A DNA stretch of 64,000 bases, from the NCBI GenBank assembly GCA_036245525.1, contig BTPG01000003.1, positions 157,554,439 through 157,618,438 of the forward strand, read 5' to 3'. Below, in pieces: positions 1-12,800 of this stretch; within the stretch, counting starts at the first letter, position 1; each line of letters starts with the position of its first letter. This stretch comes from Semisulcospira habei (taxonomy: Eukaryota > Mollusca > Gastropoda > Semisulcospiridae). Below the pieces are notes generated by a model that was given only the letters and a program-made list of their open reading frames with translations, did no database searches and was not told the DNA's origin. The position numbers were made by a program, and so were the translations under genes.

Positions 1-388
1 GAGTCAGCTTCACAGAGATGAAGACCATCATTAAGTCTGTGTACAGACCACCACAACGGCCCCTAGACAGTTACCATCAGCTGTCCAGACAAGAGCAGGT
101 GACCATCTTTCGTCTGAGGACCGGGCACAACCGACTCAATTTCCACCTGCACAGACGCTTCCACCTCGTGCCATCTCCCCTGTGCCCTTGTGGAGAAGCA
201 GAGCAGACCGCAGAGCACATCCTCCAGGACTGTGGGAACCACCAGCCGCTGAGGGAGGAGATATGGCCGAAGCCCGCCACTCTACAAGAGAAACTGTACG
301 GGCCTGTGGAGGCGCTACAGAAGACCACAGATTTCATTTTGAGAGCCAAACTCCAAGTGTGACGGCGTTCGAGAAGAAGAAGAAGAAG
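1..388 (+). mobile_element. 3' end of a non-LTR retrotransposon (I/Jockey-like)
   Basis: An open frame (18-362) carries SRQEQVTIFRLRTGHNRL and a Cys/His cluster CPCGEAEQTAEHILQDC, typical of the extreme C-terminus of I/Jockey-type LINE polyproteins. The sequence ends in a GAA-rich tail at 375-387, as such elements do. The 5' part is outside the window. Confidence 0.75.
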
Positions 389-1082
389 GGACACGCGCGG
401 AGCTAGTGACAGCCTTTAGGATGGCGTACCACCCCACGGCCTTCTCCTTGGCGGAGATCGCCGGTGGCGACGGGATATGAAGGGACGTGCTGTTGTGACA
501 GGTTCCACAGGTGACAGGTGCCCGTCTTTTGGGATAATGCAGCGGTGGAAGCTCCGCGCGAGGACATTCTTTTGTGGGACCGACTTGGCAGACAATAAGG
601 CGACAGCACAGGATCCTTTGTCACCTCGGTAGGATTGTCTCCACTCGCTTCAGTCAGCGGTGGTGAGATGGAGCACGACTTGGTGATGCCCTGCCTAGAA
701 AGAGACCACGGAGGTGGGCTGAGACCCCGACAGGCTACAGTAGGCCCTGACGGATCCCGGACCCGGAGACTAGGTGACTAGGTGACGTCTAGTGTCGGCT
801 TGGCACTTACAAGTAACTTCGGCCCTGCGCTTGCGACTACTTGGACGGTCGGCCCTCTGGAACCAGTTGGCGAAGCGTGGGAGGACCCGGACTCCTGGCT
901 GATGCAACGCCACCGACGCGGATTCCGGGGCATCAGAGGCAAGTCCGACGGGGGACCAGCACCCAGACTGCCGCCTAGGCAGGGAGTGCCTGACCGATAA
1001 CAGCGGGATAGCAACGGGGGAACACGCAGGCAGATACATCCGCTGGCTGGATGACGGTGCAGCTGGTGCTCGTCAGATGGAA

Positions 1083-1357
1083 ACAATGGCTGACGCTACG
1101 GAAGGTATGGGTGCGCTCTGGCTACTCGACAATGGCTGACGCTACGGAAGGTATGGGTGCGATCTGGCTACTCGACAATGGCTGATGCTACGGAAGGTAC
1201 AGGTGCGCTCTGGCTACTCAACAATGGTTGACGCTACGGAAGGTACGGGTGCGCTCCGGCTACTCGACAATGGCTGATGCTACGGAAGGTACAGTTGCGC
1301 TCCGGCTACTCGACAGTGGCTTACACTACGGAAGGTACGGTGCGCTCCGGCTACTAA
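1083..1357 (+). repeat. Six tandem copies of a 46-bp unit
   Basis: The unit begins ACAATGGCTGACGCTACGG and ends GCTACTCG. Starts are at 1083, 1129, 1175, 1221, 1267 and 1313; copies diverge by a few bases. It lies where the other DIRS copies carry tandem repeats in gag, so it is probably an internal gag array of DIRS-1. Confidence 0.85.
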
Positions 1358-2199
1358 AAGGTCGGGGTTTCTTCATGTAGCACTTCTGCCGGGCGTGCAG
1401 AGATCGGGCCAGCACTCGTCGGACACGGCGCTTCGGAGGTCAGCTCAACATAAGCGCGGATTCCCCTTGTGGCGGGGTCAGCGGCAGCGTAAGGAGTGTT
1501 ACTACACCCGGCTGCCTTCCAACTACTCTACGCGTGTGAGGAGACTCCGATGTTAGGCCGTTCCTAACGTAGTGGAACAGGAAGCTGCTTCCTCTGTCGC
1601 CTCCAGACCGGATCCACAAGCCTTCGATGGGCTCCTTCGAGGAACGGACTCCTTGTGTAGCCAACCACCTTGCATACAAATTCTCCGGTTGGTCTGTTCA
1701 CTGAAGTTAAGCCGTGGGGGGAGGGGGGGGGGGGGGTGTTAAACCTTGGTTGGATAACCTCCTGGGAACAACAGGTATGGTGGAAGTCATCTTAACCCTT
1801 ATCTTGTTCACCAGAGGGTGACATACGTTCGAATAAGAATAGTTAATGGGTAGTGCCGGAGTGGCTTGGCGCCACTAGGCTTCACGCTAATCCGGGTTAA
1901 CCTTCCAGTAAAGCCTTTGAGCTATTTTCTTATTCTATAGTATAACCTGTGTATGGCAGGGCAGCCTCAGGCAAATAGGGGTTAAGATGCGGCAGCACGT
2001 TCCCTCCCTCAGGATGGGTACCTAGGGGCTCCACAAGCCCAGGGATGACATGGGGATTAGGACTTCGATGGCTGTTTGGAGACGCGCAGCGAACCCTTGC
2101 CTCAGCTCCGCGTCCGAGACGATCGCAACCCTGGCAGTAACTGTTGTACAGGCACAGTGCAGTTGGCGCGGCACGCTGGGGGATGATGAACCGTCAGCA

Positions 2200-3061
2200 C
2201 TCACACCAAGAGGCTTCTCGGGTGCGACAGTGGATGTGATTGCAGCGACTCAAGGAGTCTCTGACAGTACGGATACAAGGGAGAGTGGAGAGTACGGCAG
2301 GCCTGATGTGCTGCGGAGCAACTCTCCCCACAGACCGGACTACCCCCATTTTGGCCGAGTTCGTCTAGGGGTTCCCACACAGAATCGGACCCCTCAGCAT
2401 CATTCGAATTTACCGGGTGGCAGGCACTTATTGACACCTAGCACGGACCAGCGCTGGTACAGACCTATCGCATCGAGCACCGTCATCGGCAAGACGGTGC
2501 TGGGAAACCTAACAGGAAGACGGCTCAGTACAGCTTTTCACAGACCTTACGTTTTTGGTAAAGAATCGCCTCCCAGCATTGGCGCCCCAAGTATTGACCA
2601 TCCATCCTCTCAGGACAATGGAACAGGATGGGGAATCCCGCTTACAGGACCCCGTCAGGGTGCTTAAAGTTACCTGCGCAGAACTAAGCCACTAATACAG
2701 GGCGCTTGTGCCTATTCCTGCCCTTGGCTCCGGGCAGACGAGACATATCTGTGCAGACGATCTGATCCTGGCTCCGCTGGGTGATATGGGAGGCATACAA
2801 AGGGCTCGCCCCTGCACAACCAAGACCTTGCGTATCAGGGCACATGAAGTCATAGCAGTGGCAACGAGCATCGCCTTTGACCGCAATTGCGCTGTCAGCG
2901 ACATTGTGGCAGCCGTGGGTTGGCGGGCCGAATCTACCTTCGCCCGCTCAGTTCTATCTACGAGATCTATCCGGCCAGCGCGACAACCTTGCCTTACTGG
3001 GGGACATATCAGCAGCGCAGCACTCCCTCCAGGTGCCTCTGGCGCCGTAGGTAACGCCTAG
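2200..3061 (+). pseudogene. Decayed DIRS tyrosine recombinase of DIRS-1
   Basis: Fragments in several frames match the recombinases of DIRS-3 and DIRS-5: RGFSGATVDVIAA near 2212, IIRIYRVAGTY near 2405, and IRAHEVIAVATSIAFDRNC near 2835. GISAAQHSLQVPLAP-like sequence occurs near 3010. The conserved HxxR pair of the active site reads H-E-V-I, so the Arg is lost. Frameshifts and stops make it inactive. Confidence 0.75.
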
Positions 3062-3164
3062 CTAAAATTGTCGGGAGTGGGCGCGTAGGGTGGGACCCTC
3101 AATTTACGCGCAGAGGCTTGGGCCCAGGAACTGCGGCACCCTCCTCCTATTCGCCATTCTTCCT

Positions 3165-3263
3165 AGTAGTAATGCCGTCGGTAATGATTTTGAGGAAATA
3201 AATAAATTTTTCTCTAAAATGTATTTTTTTGAAAAATACTTACCGACGGCATTACTCATAGGT
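3165..3263. repeat. Internal complementary region of DIRS-1
   Basis: Contains the left-terminus and right-terminus sequences joined head to tail between two inverted copies of the GTAATGCCGTCGGTAA motif. This is the circle-junction region that guides DIRS replication. It is still complete here although the recombinase is dead. Confidence 0.75.
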
Positions 3264-3700
3264 CCCTCCTGCTTGCCGCAGTCGAGCTAAGACTCAGAGA
3301 CTGCCAGGAAATGGTGAGCGCGCCACCGGATAGGGAGGAGGGGAGGCCACCCCGGGTGTCCTGGTAACGACACCCCTAGTGATTGTACACGAGTGTTTTG
3401 GGCTAAAATTGTTAAGCTAAGCGAAGTATTCCTAGTAGTAATGCCGTCGGTAAGTATTTTTCAAAAAATACATTTTAGAGAAAAATTTATTTTTCTGACA
3501 ACAAAAACCGCCATGTAAGTGTACAAGTGTTTCGACATGAGTAAAGAGTGTGCTTTTGTACCCATGAAATCTGTTTTGTCAAAGTTTATGCATTTTTAGT
3601 ACTGCTACATATCTGAACTTTTTTTAAAAAATCAAGGTGCTATAGCAAAGAAACCAGAACGGAAAACAATAATGCCGGAAGGTATCACAAGTAAACTGAC

Positions 3701-3815
3701 CATATTGCGACTGTATTGTAATAAGATGCCCCTGTAGTCAGGTCCCTCCCCCAGGCGTACGTTGCAGTCATTAGTCTGAGCCTGACAGCCAATTTGTAGC
3801 ACAAAGATCACCTTC
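3701..3815 (-). CDS. RELN: Reelin exon 20: last B sub-repeat, 3'-most exon in window
   Basis: Acceptor GTTGTCAG, donor ATG/GTCAGT. Encodes [17 protein letters not shown] and ILLQYSRNM, the start of an Asp-box strand. The stop codon and remaining exons are not visible; the next intron contains DIRS-1 and runs out of the window. Confidence 0.9.
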
Positions 3816-6800
3816 CTGACAACAGGGCAAGATGAGCACATACTATTATTTATAAACACACAACTATTTTAATAACCAGGTTGTTTAGCAGGGATTGACG
3901 AGAGTCTAACCCATTTAGCCACAACACCATAAAGCAGGAGATGGACTGACCGTGATAATTGAAGGGTAGTGCCAGATTAGCTTGTCGCCTTCACTATCCT
4001 TTAACTATCATGGTCAATAATCTCCTCAAACTGGCACACAGTTGTTTGGTGACGCCTGCAAAATTTGCGAAATGAGGCTGTGGGGTTATACGGGTCAAGT
4101 CCTTTGCTGTTCAACATTGACTCCCTTCACACACACACAGATCGAGGTGTTATTCCAGGTTAACCCTCCAGCTGATGATAGTGGTCTTTTTGTCACGACG
4201 ATTCCTGCAGGAATTGTCACGACAAACAGCTACCAGTAGCCAAAGGGTTAACCCCTTCACTGCCTGCACCTAAGCAAACATCATCAAAGTGCAAGAGACA
4301 GATCCTCATGACCCTCTGCATCTGCGGGGGCACATGAGGATCTATGCCCCTTGCTAACTTCACATTGCAATCAAGTTTCTTAGACGGCTGGGGCCCTTTG
4401 GCGTAAAATTAACAGAGTTCAGAGACACAATCTGCATCCATTGGCAGCAAAGGAAAATCGTGCGACTGCAGTTTCCAACAACTGGCCCTGTACACGCGAA
4501 ATCCACTATACAGCATTTGCACCATAAACAGCATCTGTATCAAAAGTGATAAAAACACAAATATCCAAGGAGGACTAAATCCACACGCCCGTCGCCAATA
4601 GCAAGTAGATTTCTTGTCACGCAAGACAAAGTCATGTTTCTGGAAGCCCAAATGGCGAATGCAAATATCACAGTACATGCACAGAGAAAATTGTTTGGAC
4701 TACTGGAAAAAAAAACGTTAAGCTCCAAAATTTAACTTGGATGGTTGTCTGAATGGCTACTGGGATCCTGGAACATGTGGTCTTCACTGAATATCTGCTG
4801 CTCTGTCACTTAAGACCTTGCTGCACCAGCTGTAAGGCTAAAAACAAATCAGACCAGAACACAAATAATTTTAAGGTTAAGTGTTGCATTACAATGAGCG
4901 TTTTTTCCACACTCTACAGCTAAAAACAGTTAAACATGACACTTGAACTAAAGATGGCGTACAAAGCGTATGTTGTGTCCAATTCTGTGGTGACTGCCTG
5001 TCGCACCCCGCAGCCGTTGAAGTACAGTGTTTTGCCATGAGCGTATGGCAGCAAAGCCCCACAGCCAAAGCCGATGCTGCCGCCAGACACCATGTGCCAG
5101 TGAGCAGAGAAGATGCCACCTTCAAATGACTCAAACATTCGCTTCAGCAGCAGTCTCTGTTGGGGTAGGCACGTCGGTCCTGCAGGCACAGAACAGATGC
5201 CACAAATTAGCCCTTTTCATCCTGATACACTATTGCTTCAAAAACATTTGACTATGATACTTCAAGGGTGGTGCCAGAATAGCTTGGCGCCTGAGGCGCC
5301 AAGCTATTCAAGCTATTTTGGCCCCACCCTTGAACTAAAATGGTTGATCTGTCTCCTAATCTGTAATGTAGCCTTTAAAGTCTATGACATAGATGAATTT
5401 CTATGCTCACTACGCTCATAATAATAATAATAATAAATAATACCGTTATTATATAGGCGCTTTTTCTCAATTTTGGGGAAATCGACTCAAAGCGCCGCGC
5501 CTGAAACCCAACACACACACTCACGAAACAGACACGGATTTACGCCATTTAAGACAAACACAGTACAAGACAAACGAAGGGCCAGTCAGCTACTGAAGTT
5601 ACAGAGATTTTTGATCGCTTGTATTTGAAATTTGTAAAGTGGCCTGAGACCGGTACCAAAGTGGGGGGGGGGGGGGGGGGTGGAAGAACCGGAGTACCCG
5701 GAGAAAGAACCCCCGACGGTCCGCCCGAATTAACGGTGACACTTACCAGAGGAGAAAAGTCCAACGCCGGAACCCGGTATCGAACCGCGCACCTTTGGCA
5801 TTGGTGGCAGGCGCCTTAACCACTGCGCCACGGACCGCCCGTATATACGTATATATAAACGTATCTCTACTAACACAGCCATACCGAAGTATCCCTTGTC
5901 ACAGTGGCAGGTGCCGTAGAGACAGTTTCCGCGGCCGCTACACATGTCTGGACATTTTTCCCCCACATAAATATCGTCCAGGGCCCACGACGGCAATACC
6001 TGGCCTTCTTCACTGGCCTGACGCCACCGGAAACGTGTCATACTGCAAAGATAATCAAATCAGGCATAGGGTAAGTGTGTACATATGACGCTCCTCAGAC
6101 AAACATGGTTAAATCAATGTTAAAAAATGTAAATGAAAGAGCCTTTTCTACCTCAAAAGAGGACAGTTACGCACATTTTAGTGATGCGTGATTTATCAAA
6201 TGCAGTAGTAGTGCTTGGGGTTTAAAGCTGAGCAGGTAGTAAACCCATTTAGCCCCAACACAATACAGCAGGTGATGGATCGACCATGATAATTCAAAGG
6301 TAGTGCCAGATTAGCTTGGCACCTAAAGGCACCAAGCTAATCTGGCACTACACTTGAATTATCATGGCCAATCCATCTCCTGCAAGTGGTACATACGCGT
6401 TAGGTGACAACTCCACTGGGGAAATGTGGCTGTGGGGTGGTGGCCATCTCATGGCAGAACCATATCCTAGATTTGTCCAAAGAATGGGCATGCATTACCG
6501 GTAGTTTTTAGCACAACCATTCATTTGACAAATCACACATCACTAAAATTCAGGTCAGAGCTTGAGTTATTTATGATTTTTTCTCTCTAATAATCGTCAT
6601 TACCACCAGTAATGCCACTATATCACAGAATCCACTTTCCTACATGCTGCTACATCAGTATGCAAAAGGTAAGCAGGCCGAGCCAGCCACAGTCAGCCTG
6701 CCCATGGCTAATATGCAAAAAGTCATCAGGCAGATGTTAACTGCAGTCGGATCGAACACTAAGAAACCACTGGAATGTCGAAAAACATGAAATAAGGCTA

Positions 6801-9800
6801 ACTCATTGTGTCCTAGGTTAACTTCAATTACAATTTTGGAGTTGTCACCTTAAGATTGTGTTACAACCCAGGAGACAGATCAACCATGATAGTTCAAGGG
6901 TGGTGCCAGAATAGCTTGGCGCCCACAGGCTTGAACTATCATGGTCGATCAGTTATCTTGCTATGCTTGGGCTGATTGTAGATGTTGACTCTCTTTACGC
7001 TTTTTCCCTTACCCTTCTTCCACTTCCTCCCCCCCCCCCCCCTCTCTCTCTCTCCCCCCCCCCCCTTATTTTTCTTGGTTTTTTTATGGTTTCACTACCT
7101 ACTCTCCACTTATACCAATATTCTCTTACTGAATTTGATTATTTGCTTTGTTTCAATGATATTACTTGTTGTGTACTGTGCTAAATGCTGGGTTTTTTTC
7201 CCGGGGGTCCTCCCGTTTTTCCCTGAGGTAGTCCTCAACATGAAGGTGATATAAAGTTTGCCTTCAGGTTGGTGTTTAGCAGGCTTTGTGTATTAGACAC
7301 TCAGCCTACTTCGTGCCCAAGGGTACTCCCTGTTCGTTCTCTCTCTCTTTCTCTCTCTCTCCTACTGTCTCTCTCTCTCTCTCTCTCTGTGGCCTCACAC
7401 ACACGCATTTACTTTTTCTCGCTCCTGCGCGCGCTTACACACACTCTTGTCTCTCGTGTTCAGTTTCTCTCTGAGTGTCTCTCTTATGATTTTTTCGTTG
7501 ACGTCATTTTTACTTTTTCCGCACTTTTGTTCTTTCTTTTCTTTTATTTTACGTCACCTCCTTCAGTTGCTACATTCCTTCTGCGAATGAAGATAAGTAG
7601 CGGCTAATCTCTCTGTTTGTCTATTTTGAAATACCCGAAATATTAATAAATTGTGTTGTACCCGTCTTTTCTAAGCATGTTTCTTTCTCCGTTGGATACT
7701 TCTTTGCATTTTACACGCTTGGCAGTCACCTTTGTGGTCTGGATTGTCTGACATGGCCTCTCGCCATCTAGGGCTGAACCCTCCCCCTCTCACACACACA
7801 CCCCACCACCCTCCACCCCACTCCCACTGACCTGGAGTGTGTTTTCTCGGGCAGCTCCATGGTGAGGCGTGTCCATGTAGGGTGGTGAGAGACAGTGTAG
7901 ACGCTGGCATGGTGGTGGATGTGTGGTCGACACTCGGCCCGCTTATCCCCGGAGTCCGGCAGGCACAGGGGCTGCACCACCTCCCAGTCATTACTGCGTG
8001 GGTTCTTGTTGAACTCCAGATGTACCGGAGCCAGCGACAGACACACGTTGTAGTGCTGACTGCAGCCCACCACTAGCTGAACACACATGATATAACAATC
8101 GGAATGCCCGGGACCCAATGTTTATTCTTCTTTTTGTGTCCCTGGGCTGACTGCTCCCTAGGTCTACTGCTATTATGCACCAGTCAAAAATCATTGTATG
8201 CACATCATGTATGCTATGAACAAACGTTACACATATGGGTACTCACGTTAACTCATTTACGACGACCCGCATGCGCACATGCGGTGAATCATCGCATGTC
8301 TGCATGCGAGTCGTCTCAAATGTATCACTTTCTTATCAAGGTTTCTTCACAAACACTTAGAACATTGCCTAACGAAGGTTAGCAAAACCAGCAGTCTACC
8401 ACTACAGTGTTTTGTGCTTTTTTTGTTTTGTTTTTCCCATTCGACTGAAACATCAAATTAAAATATTTGAATTATGGTTTAACCCACTGGCCTCGCGCTG
8501 GGACCATATGGCATTCAGGCGCGTCCCCTGGGTGGTGGATAGGGGGTCCCTCGCGAGAGGGGTGCACCGAATGAAATAAGGTGCTGTGAACCAACATGGT
8601 CTAAGGGAAGGAGACCCCGACAGAAAACCCCTGGTCCTCCTAGTAAGGGGGTTGGGCGTGGGGGTAGCTTCCCCACCCTGCAAATAAAGTAATAGCTACA
8701 AAAACGATGAATAAACAAACAGCAATTCCTTTCCTGCAGGAGGAAGGTTCTTCTACCAGAAGATTTATGACATCGTGTGGTGAAAGCCGGAAGTCTTCGG
8801 AAGCCACAGGACCGAGCCGCCTCTCTTTATCCAGGGACACAATCATGGGCACATGGAATGTCCAGACCATGTAACAGAGAGGAAATTCCACCCAGATAGC
8901 AGCGGAAATGCAAAAGTACAACCTTTCCCTGCTAGGTATTAGTGAAGCCAGATGGACGCAGTCTGGCCAGAAAAGGCTGTTAAGTGGGGAGATGATTCTG
9001 TATTCAGGTCATGAAGAGGAGAATGCCCCCAATACAGAAGGTGTACCATTCATGCTGTCACCAGTGGCACAGAGAGCGCTGATGGGCTGGGAACCTCTTG
9101 GGCCAAGAATTATCACAGCAGCCTTTAGAACCAGGAAAAAGATCAAGCTCAACGTCATCCAGTGTTATGCGCCCACTAATGACAGTGACGAGGAAGAAAA
9201 ACAAGAGTTCTACGACCGACTCCAGAGTGCTGTGGACAAATGTGCGGAGCGAGACATCACCATCATCATGGGCGATTTTAATGCCAAAATAGGAGAGGAC
9301 AACACCGGATACGAAGAGGTGATGGAGATACAGGGACTAGGGGAGATGAGTGAGAACGGGGAGAGGTTTGTAGACTTTTGTGCTCTAAACAGACTTGTCA
9401 ATGGAGGCAGCATCTTCCCACACAGAAGAATACACAAAGAATACACAAAGCAACGTGGGTCTCACCTGACCATATTACAGAGAACCAAATAGACCATATC
9501 TGCATTAGCAAGAAATTTAGAAGATCCCTTCAAGATGTTCGAGTGAGGAGGGGAGCAGATGTCGCCTCAGACCATCATCTGCTTACCTTAAGAATAAAGC
9601 TCAAGTTAAAGAAAAGCAGCACAGGGACAACAAGAAGACAGCACTATAATGTAGGCCTCCTGAGAGAATCAATGAATCTTTATTTTACAACGGTGACGAT
9701 ATTAAGTCAGTGACTATGTCATTTTTCGTACCTGCCGTTGCTACAGCTACAACTAACTAAGTACAAGATATATATAAAACAGGGACATCAAAGCACAGTG

Positions 9801-12800
9801 ATACAAAATATATAGTCCACTAAACACAAACGTGCATACGCGCACAAACGCACTCACGCGTCCACACACACACACACACACACACATACACATGATTGTT
9901 AGAATATACACGTACATTCGTGTGTCTATGAATAACTAGATATTATTATTTGAGTAATGTCAAATACCTATAAAGACTTGCCTTGAAATGAGATAATGTC
10001 GGAGTGGCTTTAACGTGATGTGGGAGTGAGTTCCACAGTGTGGAACCCGCAAATGACAAAGTAGATTTAAATATATCTATTCGGGGTTTGGAACAATATA
10101 AAGACCCCTCATATTCCCATAGCAGGAATCTGATCTTTTAAACAACTCTGTTAGATATTCTGGAGCGCTATGGTTCCACACTTTAAACATCAGTACCCCT
10201 TTGTTATATTTAAAATGATTTTGAAGGGGCAGGAATCCAGCTTTACTGAGTTTTTCCTCGGTCGTCAAGTGCGGGTCGGGAAGAATTAATTTTGCCATTC
10301 TCCTATGTATAGAATTTAGTCTTTTTAAGTGGAGATCACTGCAACAATCCCACACCATCGATGCGTAGTTTATATGTGACATGATGTGTGCATTACTGAA
10401 CAATTTTCTAGTTTCACTATCTGTGTAATACTTTAATTTCGATAACATAAAGACATTTCTAGAGACCGTTTTACAGACATTGTCAATGTGCATCTGCCAC
10501 CTCAGCTGATTATCAATTGTGACCCCCAATAGACAGATGGCCTAGCAGAGAGACTGGAGTGAGAGAAGAGTTTAAACTGGTGCTGTCCAACCGGTTTCAA
10601 GCGCTACAGGAGCTAGTAAATGAAGAGGAGGCGGTCACCACAGAGCAGCAGTGGAAGCAGTTTAGAGAGGCACTGAACCTGCAAAGACACTGTGGGGTTC
10701 AGGAAACACCATCACAAGGACTGACTGTCGGCACAGACCTTGAAGAAGATAGAAGTGAGGAAGCAGAAGAAAGCAGTTGTTAACAACAGTCGCATGAGAG
10801 CAGCCAAAGCAAGGGCACAGGAGGAATACTCAGAAGCCAACCGCGAGGTGAAGAGGAGTATCAGGGCAGACAAGAGAGCCTACACAGACGGCCTAGCAGC
10901 AGAGGCAGAAAAGGCAGCAGGCAGCGGCAACATGAAACAGCTCTACGACATTACCAGAAGATTGTCTGGCAGATATGGCCATACAGAAAGACCAGTAAAA
11001 GACAAAGAAGGCAAACCTATTGCAGACAGAGCAGACCAACTCGGCAGATGGGCTGAGTATTTTGAAGAGTTACTGAACAGACCCACCCCACCCGACCCCC
11101 CTAGACATCCAGCCAGCAGAGACTGACCAACCCATCAGCTGTGACAGACCCAGCCGGGAAGAGATCAGAAGAGCAGTGGCATTTTTGAAGAACGGCAAAG
11201 CAGCAGGGCCAGATGGCATCCCAGCAGAGGCTCTGAAAGCAGACCTAGAAACAACAGTAGAGATGCTGTACCCACTGTTTGGAAAGATCTGGGAAGAGGA
11301 GGTGATGCCGGCTGACTGGAAGGAGAGGTACCTAATCAAGCTTCCCAAGAAAGGCGACCTCAGCAAGTGTTCCAACTACAGAGGAATCACCAGGAAAGGT
11401 CTTCAACAGGATCATCCTGGAGAGAATGAAGAGCTCCGTCGACCACCAGCTGAGAGACCAGCAAGCAGGAATCAGGAAAAACCAATCATGTACAGACCAG
11501 ATTGCCACTCTCCGCATCATCGTGGAGCAGTCTCTGGAGTGGAGCTCCCCGCTGTATGTCAACTTTGTGGATTACGAGAAAGCATTTGACAGCGTGGACC
11601 GAGAGACTTTGTGGAAACTCCTACGACACTACGGTGTACCCACAAAATTCGTCTGCCTGATCAAGAGCAGCTACGATGGCATGACATGTCGCGTGATCCA
11701 TGAAGGCAGTTCACCAGGGAGCTCCAGGTCAGAACCGGCATCAGGCAGGGGTGTTTACTGTCTCCGTTCCTAATACTACTGGCCATAGACTGGGTCATGA
11801 AGAGGACCACAGAGCAGAGAAGAAGCGGAATACAGTGGACACAGCTTGATGACCTCGATTTTGCAGACGACTTGGCATTACTGTCCCACACTCATCAACA
11901 AACGCAGGACAAGGCCACGAGGCTTGCTGACAACTCGTCCCAAGTGGGCCTCACCATCCACAAACAGAAAACAAAGACAATGAGGCTGAACGCAACCAGG
12001 GAAGAACCAGACTTGCTTGCTGGCACCCCGTTGGAGGAGGTGGAGTCCTTCACCTATCTCGGGAGCATCATCGACAAAAAAGGCGGCACTGATGCAGATG
12101 TCAGAGCATGAATCGGTAAAGCCAGAGCAGCCTTTCTCCAGTTGAAAAAAGTGTGGAGTTCCAGAGAGCTGTCATAACACACCAAAGTCCGGATTTTCAA
12201 CTCCAACGTAAAAGCAGTTCTCCTATATGGAGCAGAGACTTGGAGGTTGACAAAAACCACAGTCAACAGAGTACAGATCTTCATAAACAGTTGCCTTAGA
12301 AGAATCTTGAAAATCCACTGGCCAGAGAAGATCAGCAACGTCAGACTCTGGGACAGAACAGAGCAGATAACAGCAGAGAATGAAATTGGATGAAGAAGAT
12401 GGGGATGGATTGGTCACAGTCTGAAAAAGACAGTTCCCAGTATCACTAGGCAGGCATTGTCATGGAACCCCCAGGGAAAGAGGAAAAGAGGCAGGCTGAG
12501 AAACACCTGGCGTCGAAACCTCAAAGCAGACATCAAGAGACTGGGAACCACCTGGAGTAAAATCGAAGGAGAAGCACAGGACAGGAGTCACTGGAGGTCT
12601 CTCGTCGACGGCCTATACCCTGGGAGGAGTGACAGGCGTAAATAAGTAAGTAACCCACTGGCTGTTGGCAGCATGTTCTGTCAAGGTGATTCCTGCAGGA
12701 ATCACCTTGACAACATGCGCTATCAACAGCCAAAGGGTTAACTCCTCAAATGCAAGTGGCCGGAAAAGATGTATACGTGAAAGTGTTATAAATTCCCGGC

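Larger units (their letters stand above)
389..3492 (+). mobile_element. DIRS-1: degenerate DIRS-type retrotransposon, 3' part
   Basis: The 3' end is clear. Decayed tyrosine recombinase (about 2200-3061) is followed by an internal complementary region (3165-3263), a spacer, and a right terminus ending about 3492. The terminus repeats the motif GTAATGCCGTCGGTAAG. No matching left terminus is seen, so the element is 5'-truncated or extends out of the window with the LINE at 1-388 inserted in it. Positions 389-1080 and 1358-2050 show no readable domain; I assign them to the element only by continuity. Confidence 0.65.
8490..12652 (+). mobile_element. LINE-A: near full-length non-LTR retrotransposon, decayed and interrupted
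   Basis: An AP-type endonuclease (from MGTWNVQTM at 8847; [15 protein letters not shown]) is followed by reverse transcriptase (11060-12650) with [11 protein letters not shown] and the catalytic FADD near 11865. It ends in a TAAG tail at 12645-12652. Proteins of this type are often mis-annotated as craniofacial development protein 2. It contains several stops and frameshifts, for example a stop after [10 protein letters not shown] second LINE is inserted at 9668-10538. Clade (RTE, L2 or I type) not decided. Confidence 0.88.

Noticed and set aside
1083..1357. CRISPR-like array of 46-bp units
   Set aside because: Direct tandem repeats without spacers, in a eukaryotic retroelement.
5760..5840. 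Functional tRNA gene on the minus strand
   Set aside because: A and B boxes are present but the acceptor stem does not close and the body continues into a SINE with an ATT tail.
6963..7607. Several plus-strand frames with Leu/Ser/Pro runs
   Set aside because: They follow CT and C microsatellites; no splice or domain support.
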